Shown in pieces: positions 61,220-64,000 of a DNA stretch of 64,000 nt. The position numbers and the translations under genes were made by a program. The DNA is taken from positions 62,001 to 126,000 of the forward strand of contig CAVWEM010000006.1 in the NCBI GenBank assembly GCA_963753955.1. Direction: 5' to 3'. The stretch comes from Methylumidiphilus sp963753955. Its GTDB lineage: Bacteria; Pseudomonadota; Gammaproteobacteria; Methylococcales; Methylococcaceae. Below the pieces are notes generated by a model. It ran no database searches, was not told where the DNA came from, and saw only the letters and a program-made list of their open reading frames with translations. How positions within the stretch are numbered: the first letter of the stretch is position 1; each line of letters starts with the position of its first letter.

Positions 61220-61235
61220 TAGGGGTTTAAGTTAT

Positions 61236-61311
<76 letters not shown>

Positions 61312-61355
61312 AAGCAACTTTAGCCATGCATTATAGGGATTTCCACCCTGTCCGT

Positions 61356-62771
61356 CTAGTCTTTTTTGCCGGATTTTTCCTTGGCGAATGCCACCGCCCG
61401 CATGATCCGCTGCAAAGTCTTGTCCTTTCCCAACAAGCTTAACGTGACATCAATCGGCGGGGAAACCGTGGTTCCGGACACGGCGACACGCAAAGGCTGG
61501 GCCACCGCGCCCATTTTCACTTGGAGCCCCTGCGCCAGTTGTTCGATGGCGGAATGGATGGCTTCCTTGCCCCAGACCGTCAGGGCGGACAGGCTATCGT
61601 GCACGTCTTCCAGCAGCAAGGCACTGTCGGCGGTCAGGTGCTTCTGCGCGGCCTTCCCGTCGTAAGCGTGGAAATCCCGGTAAAAATAAACGCTGCTTTC
61701 CGCCATTTCCACCAAGGTCTTGTTGCGTTCGCGCTGGGCTTTCACCACCTCGACCGGATCAGGCCCGTCAGTGGGGTCGATGCCCAGGATGCCTAAATGC
61801 CAGCGCAAATGATGCGCGACATGCAGCGGGTCGGAGTGCTTCAGATAATGATGGTTCAACCACAACAGTTTGTCGGGGTTGAACGAGGACGCCGACACAT
61901 TGATGTCTTCCAGCGCAAACAGCGCGATCATCTCGTCGATGGAGAAGATTTCCTGGTCGCCGTGGGACCAACTCAGGCGCACCAGATAATTCAACAAGGC
62001 TTCCGGCAAATAACCCTCGTCGCGATACTGCATCACGCTCACCGCGCCATGGCGCTTGGACAGCCGCGCACCGTCCGGGCCGAGGATCATCGGCACATGC
62101 GCATAAACCGGCAGATCCGCACCCAAGGCTTTCAGGATATTCATCTGCCGAGGCGTGTTGTTCAGATGGTCGTCGCCCCGGATGACATGGGTCACGCGCA
62201 TGTCCAGATCGTCCACCACCACCGACAGATTGTAAGTCGGCGAGCCGTCGGAGCGGGCGATGATCAGGTCGTCCAACTCGCTGTTCTTCACTACCACCCT
62301 GCCCTTCACCTGGTCGTCGATAACCACTTCACCGTCGTCAGGGTTGCGGAAGCGGATCACCGGCGACACCCCTTCCCGTGGCTCGCTGCGATGGCGGCAA
62401 CGGCCGTCATAGCGCGGCTTCTCCTTGTCCGCCATCTGCCGGGCCCGCAGCACGTCCAATTCCTCCCTGGAGCAATAGCAATGATAGGCATGGCCGGTAT
62501 CCAGCAATTGCTGGATGACCTCCTTATAACGGTCGAAGCGCTTGGTCTGGTAGAACGGCCCTTCCTCGTATTCCAGCCCCAGCCAAGTCATGCCTTCAAG
62601 GATGGCGTTGACCGACTCGACGGTGGAGCGCTCCAAGTCGGTGTCCTCGATCCGAAGGATGAACGTCCCGCCATGCTTGCGGGCGTACAGCCAGGAAAAG
62701 AGCGCCGTGCGCGCTCCGCCGATGTGGAGGTAGCCCGTGGGGCTGGGTGCGAATCGTGTGCGTATGCTCAT
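61356..62771 (-). CDS. gltX: Glutamate--tRNA ligase
   Basis: Class I aminoacyl-tRNA synthetase. RTRFAPSPTGYLHIGGARTA contains the HIGH-type motif (HIGG), and GPDGARLSKRHGAVSVMQYR holds the KMSKS-type motif (LSKRH). FILRIEDTDLERSTVESVNA and YHCYCSREELDVLRARQMAD are also typical. The C-terminal anticodon-binding helices are complete to about residue 471. I start at the second of two adjacent Met codons. It lies 44 bp upstream of tRNA-Ala and tRNA-Glu on the same strand and may share their transcript. Confidence 0.97.
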   Translation of the reverse strand: MSIRTRFAPSPTGYLHIGGARTALFSWLYARKHGGTFILRIEDTDLERSTVESVNAILEGMTWLGLEYEEGPFYQTKRFDRYKEVIQQLLDTGHAYHCYCSREELDVLRARQMADKEKPRYDGRCRHRSEPREGVSPVIRFRNPDDGEVVIDDQVKGRVVVKNSELDDLIIARSDGSPTYNLSVVVDDLDMRVTHVIRGDDHLNNTPRQMNILKALGADLPVYAHVPMILGPDGARLSKRHGAVSVMQYRDEGYLPEALLNYLVRLSWSHGDQEIFSIDEMIALFALEDINVSASSFNPDKLLWLNHHYLKHSDPLHVAHHLRWHLGILGIDPTDGPDPVEVVKAQRERNKTLVEMAESSVYFYRDFHAYDGKAAQKHLTADSALLLEDVHDSLSALTVWGKEAIHSAIEQLAQGLQVKMGAVAQPLRVAVSGTTVSPPIDVTLSLLGKDKTLQRIMRAVAFAKEKSGKKD

Positions 62772-62958
62772 CAAACTGTTCCGGGTGAATGTCCGCCCTT
62801 GGAGACGGAGGATTCAAAAAAAGTGAAAGGCGCGATTGAGCCTTACGAAGAGGCTCAATGATAACAAATTGGGCGCTGGCAATAAAAAAGGCGCTATGGC
62901 CCCGGCGAACGCGCGATCAACTCTGTTCAGGGATGAAAATCAGACTAGAAGGGGGTCT

Positions 62959-63081
62959 CTTACGATTTGGAATAAAAATCGTAAGTCCAAGCTTGCATGG
63001 CGCGTACCGAATCGACAGTGTTTCCGCGTCTCGGAAACGCCAGGCTTCAGCAATCAGCAGTATTTGCCCTATGCTGAAGCC
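62959..63081. other. Cluster of inverted repeats between gltX and the transposase relic
   Basis: Three hairpins lie here: CTTACGATTT/AAATCGTAAG (62959-62985), GTTTCCG/CGGAAAC (63020-63038) and GGCTTCAGCA/TGCTGAAGCC (63043-63081). The last overlaps the transposase stop codon and may belong to the insertion sequence end. The remaining part of the 62772-63068 gap holds no gene. Confidence 0.35.
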
Positions 63082-63965
63082 GTTGACATCATTCCTGTGG
63101 CTGCATCGCGCATTTTGGCATTCAGAATGACCAGAAGCTTGCGGGCGACGGCAATCATGGCCTGCATGGGCTTTTTGCCGTTCTGACGCAACCGATCATA
63201 GAAAGCTTTCAGCTCACTGTTGTATCGGCTGGCAGATAGGGCCGCCATGTAGAGGGCATCCCGAATCTCGACCCGTCCGGCCCGTGTGCGGCGGTAACCT
63301 TTTCTCTTGCCGCTGTCGCGGGGAAATGGGGCCAGTCCGGCCATTGATGCGGCCTGTTTGCCATTGAGCGTTCCGAGCTCGGGCATGGCTGCCAGTAGCC
63401 GAACCGCGGTAACGACACCGACGCCCTTTACGGTAGTCAGAACTTCAAGCTTCGCCATCAGGGCGGATGACTGTTCCAGAACCGTCTTGATGGTGGCCTC
63501 CGCACGGGCGATTTCTTGGTCGAGGCAGGCAATGATCGCTTCAAAGCTCGAACGCAAGTCGGCGTTGTCGGGTGATTGAAGCCGGTTGCTTTCCTGTGTG
63601 CGCTGTTTAACCAGATCGTCCCGTCGCCGATTCCATTGCCTGAGCGGCTTAATCTCCTCCGGCTCTGGCAGATGGAAAGGTTGAAGCCATTCCTGGTTGA
63701 TTGCGGCGTAGTCGGCCAGGGCTTTCGCATCAATGACATCCGTCTTGGCGTAAATGCCAACGCTCTCCATGAAAGCTCGAACACGGCGTGCCGAAGCCCA
63801 ATAGACAGTGCTGGCCGAGCCGCCAATGCTTGCGTGATGATTTCCATCTCGTGGCCGCCGGTCGCTTCGAGCACAAGGATGGTGTCAGGATGCTGGTCAA
63901 GAAACGCACCAATTGACGCCGGTTTATTGCCCACGGCCAGAACGGTTTGAGGGAGGTGGGTTTAA
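63069..63965 (-). mobile_element. 5'-truncated, frameshifted IS110-family transposase
   Basis: The C-terminal Transposase_20-type domain is clear: LEVLTTVKGVGVVTAVRLLA, GKQAASMAGLAPFPRDSGKR-KGYRRTRAGRVEIRDALYMA. Upstream are YAKTDVIDAKALADYAAINQ (DEDD nuclease domain, D-A-K-A-LA) and, one frame over after an indel near 63800, TILVLEATGGHEMEIITQAL. The N-terminal strand with the first catalytic Asp, expected about 30 residues before QTVLAVGNKPASIGAFLDQH, is missing, and a stop (TAA) precedes the remnant in frame. It is therefore inactive unless the window is misassembled. IS110 elements lack classical terminal inverted repeats. Confidence 0.82.
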
Positions 63966-64000
63966 TTGATTTATTAAGTATGGTAGAGCATAAAATTTTC

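Noticed and set aside
61797..62861. 354-aa plus-strand ORF opposite gltX
   Set aside because: Antisense of a highly conserved synthetase with all motifs in the other strand.

Overview
The window looks like a chromosomal contig from a gammaproteobacterium, most likely a methanotroph of the Methylococcales type. The evidence is the gene order tRNA-Tyr/Gly/Thr-tuf-tRNA-Trp-secE-nusG-rplKAJL-rpoBC, the set hemA-prfA, lolB-ispE-tRNA-Gln-prs-rplY-pth, a cytochrome P460, a cytochrome c4 and glycolate oxidase subunits. Genus was not determined: this rests on family recognition, not on a database search.

Left part (1-12.1 kb). A partial HyfB/NuoL-like antiporter subunit is followed by a complete, intact type II-C CRISPR-Cas locus: a minus-strand tracrRNA (about 1718-1826), cas9 (1125 aa), cas1, cas2, and a very long array of 83 repeats and 82 spacers (6552-12004). 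Repeats are 36 bp; spacers are nearly all 30 bp. The tracrRNA anti-repeat, a terminator between cas2 and the array, and the degenerate repeats at the right end all indicate that the array is transcribed on the minus strand, against the cas operon. The right end of the array is fused to the first 23-24 codons of a DUF1640-type gene, beside a DNA methyltransferase relic.

Middle part (12.1-29.8 kb). Metabolic and accessory genes: glcE-glcF, cytochrome P460, a parallel beta-helix protein, a SulP transporter, dusC, purN, a GlcG/HbpS-like haem-binding protein, a HEAT-repeat protein, a frameshifted Fic protein, a broken HigBA module, and a large secreted protein with an InlB-like repeat. There are also two inverted-repeat elements, one of them a nested MITE-like structure at 29429-29751. 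Two members of one unrecognised small-protein family occur here, one intact (12484-13104) and one broken (28738-29144).

Right part (29.8-64 kb). pstCAB without pstS or phoU; a three-gene module of retropepsin-like protease, inactive-transglutaminase 7TM protein and ATP-grasp ligase; cytochrome c4; the rpoBC-rplJLAK-nusG-secE-tuf cluster with its tRNAs; pth-rplY-prs; ispE-lolB; a TPR lipoprotein; hemA-prfA; a membrane protein; tRNA-Glu, tRNA-Ala and gltX; and a 5'-truncated IS110-family transposase.

From about 23.9 to 58.3 kb more than twenty single-base indels break the frames of genes that must be functional (rpoB, tuf, rplL, rplA, nusG, secE, hemA, pst genes), while 0-23.8 kb has none. These are most simply consensus errors, and I annotate those genes as whole CDSs with internal frameshifts.
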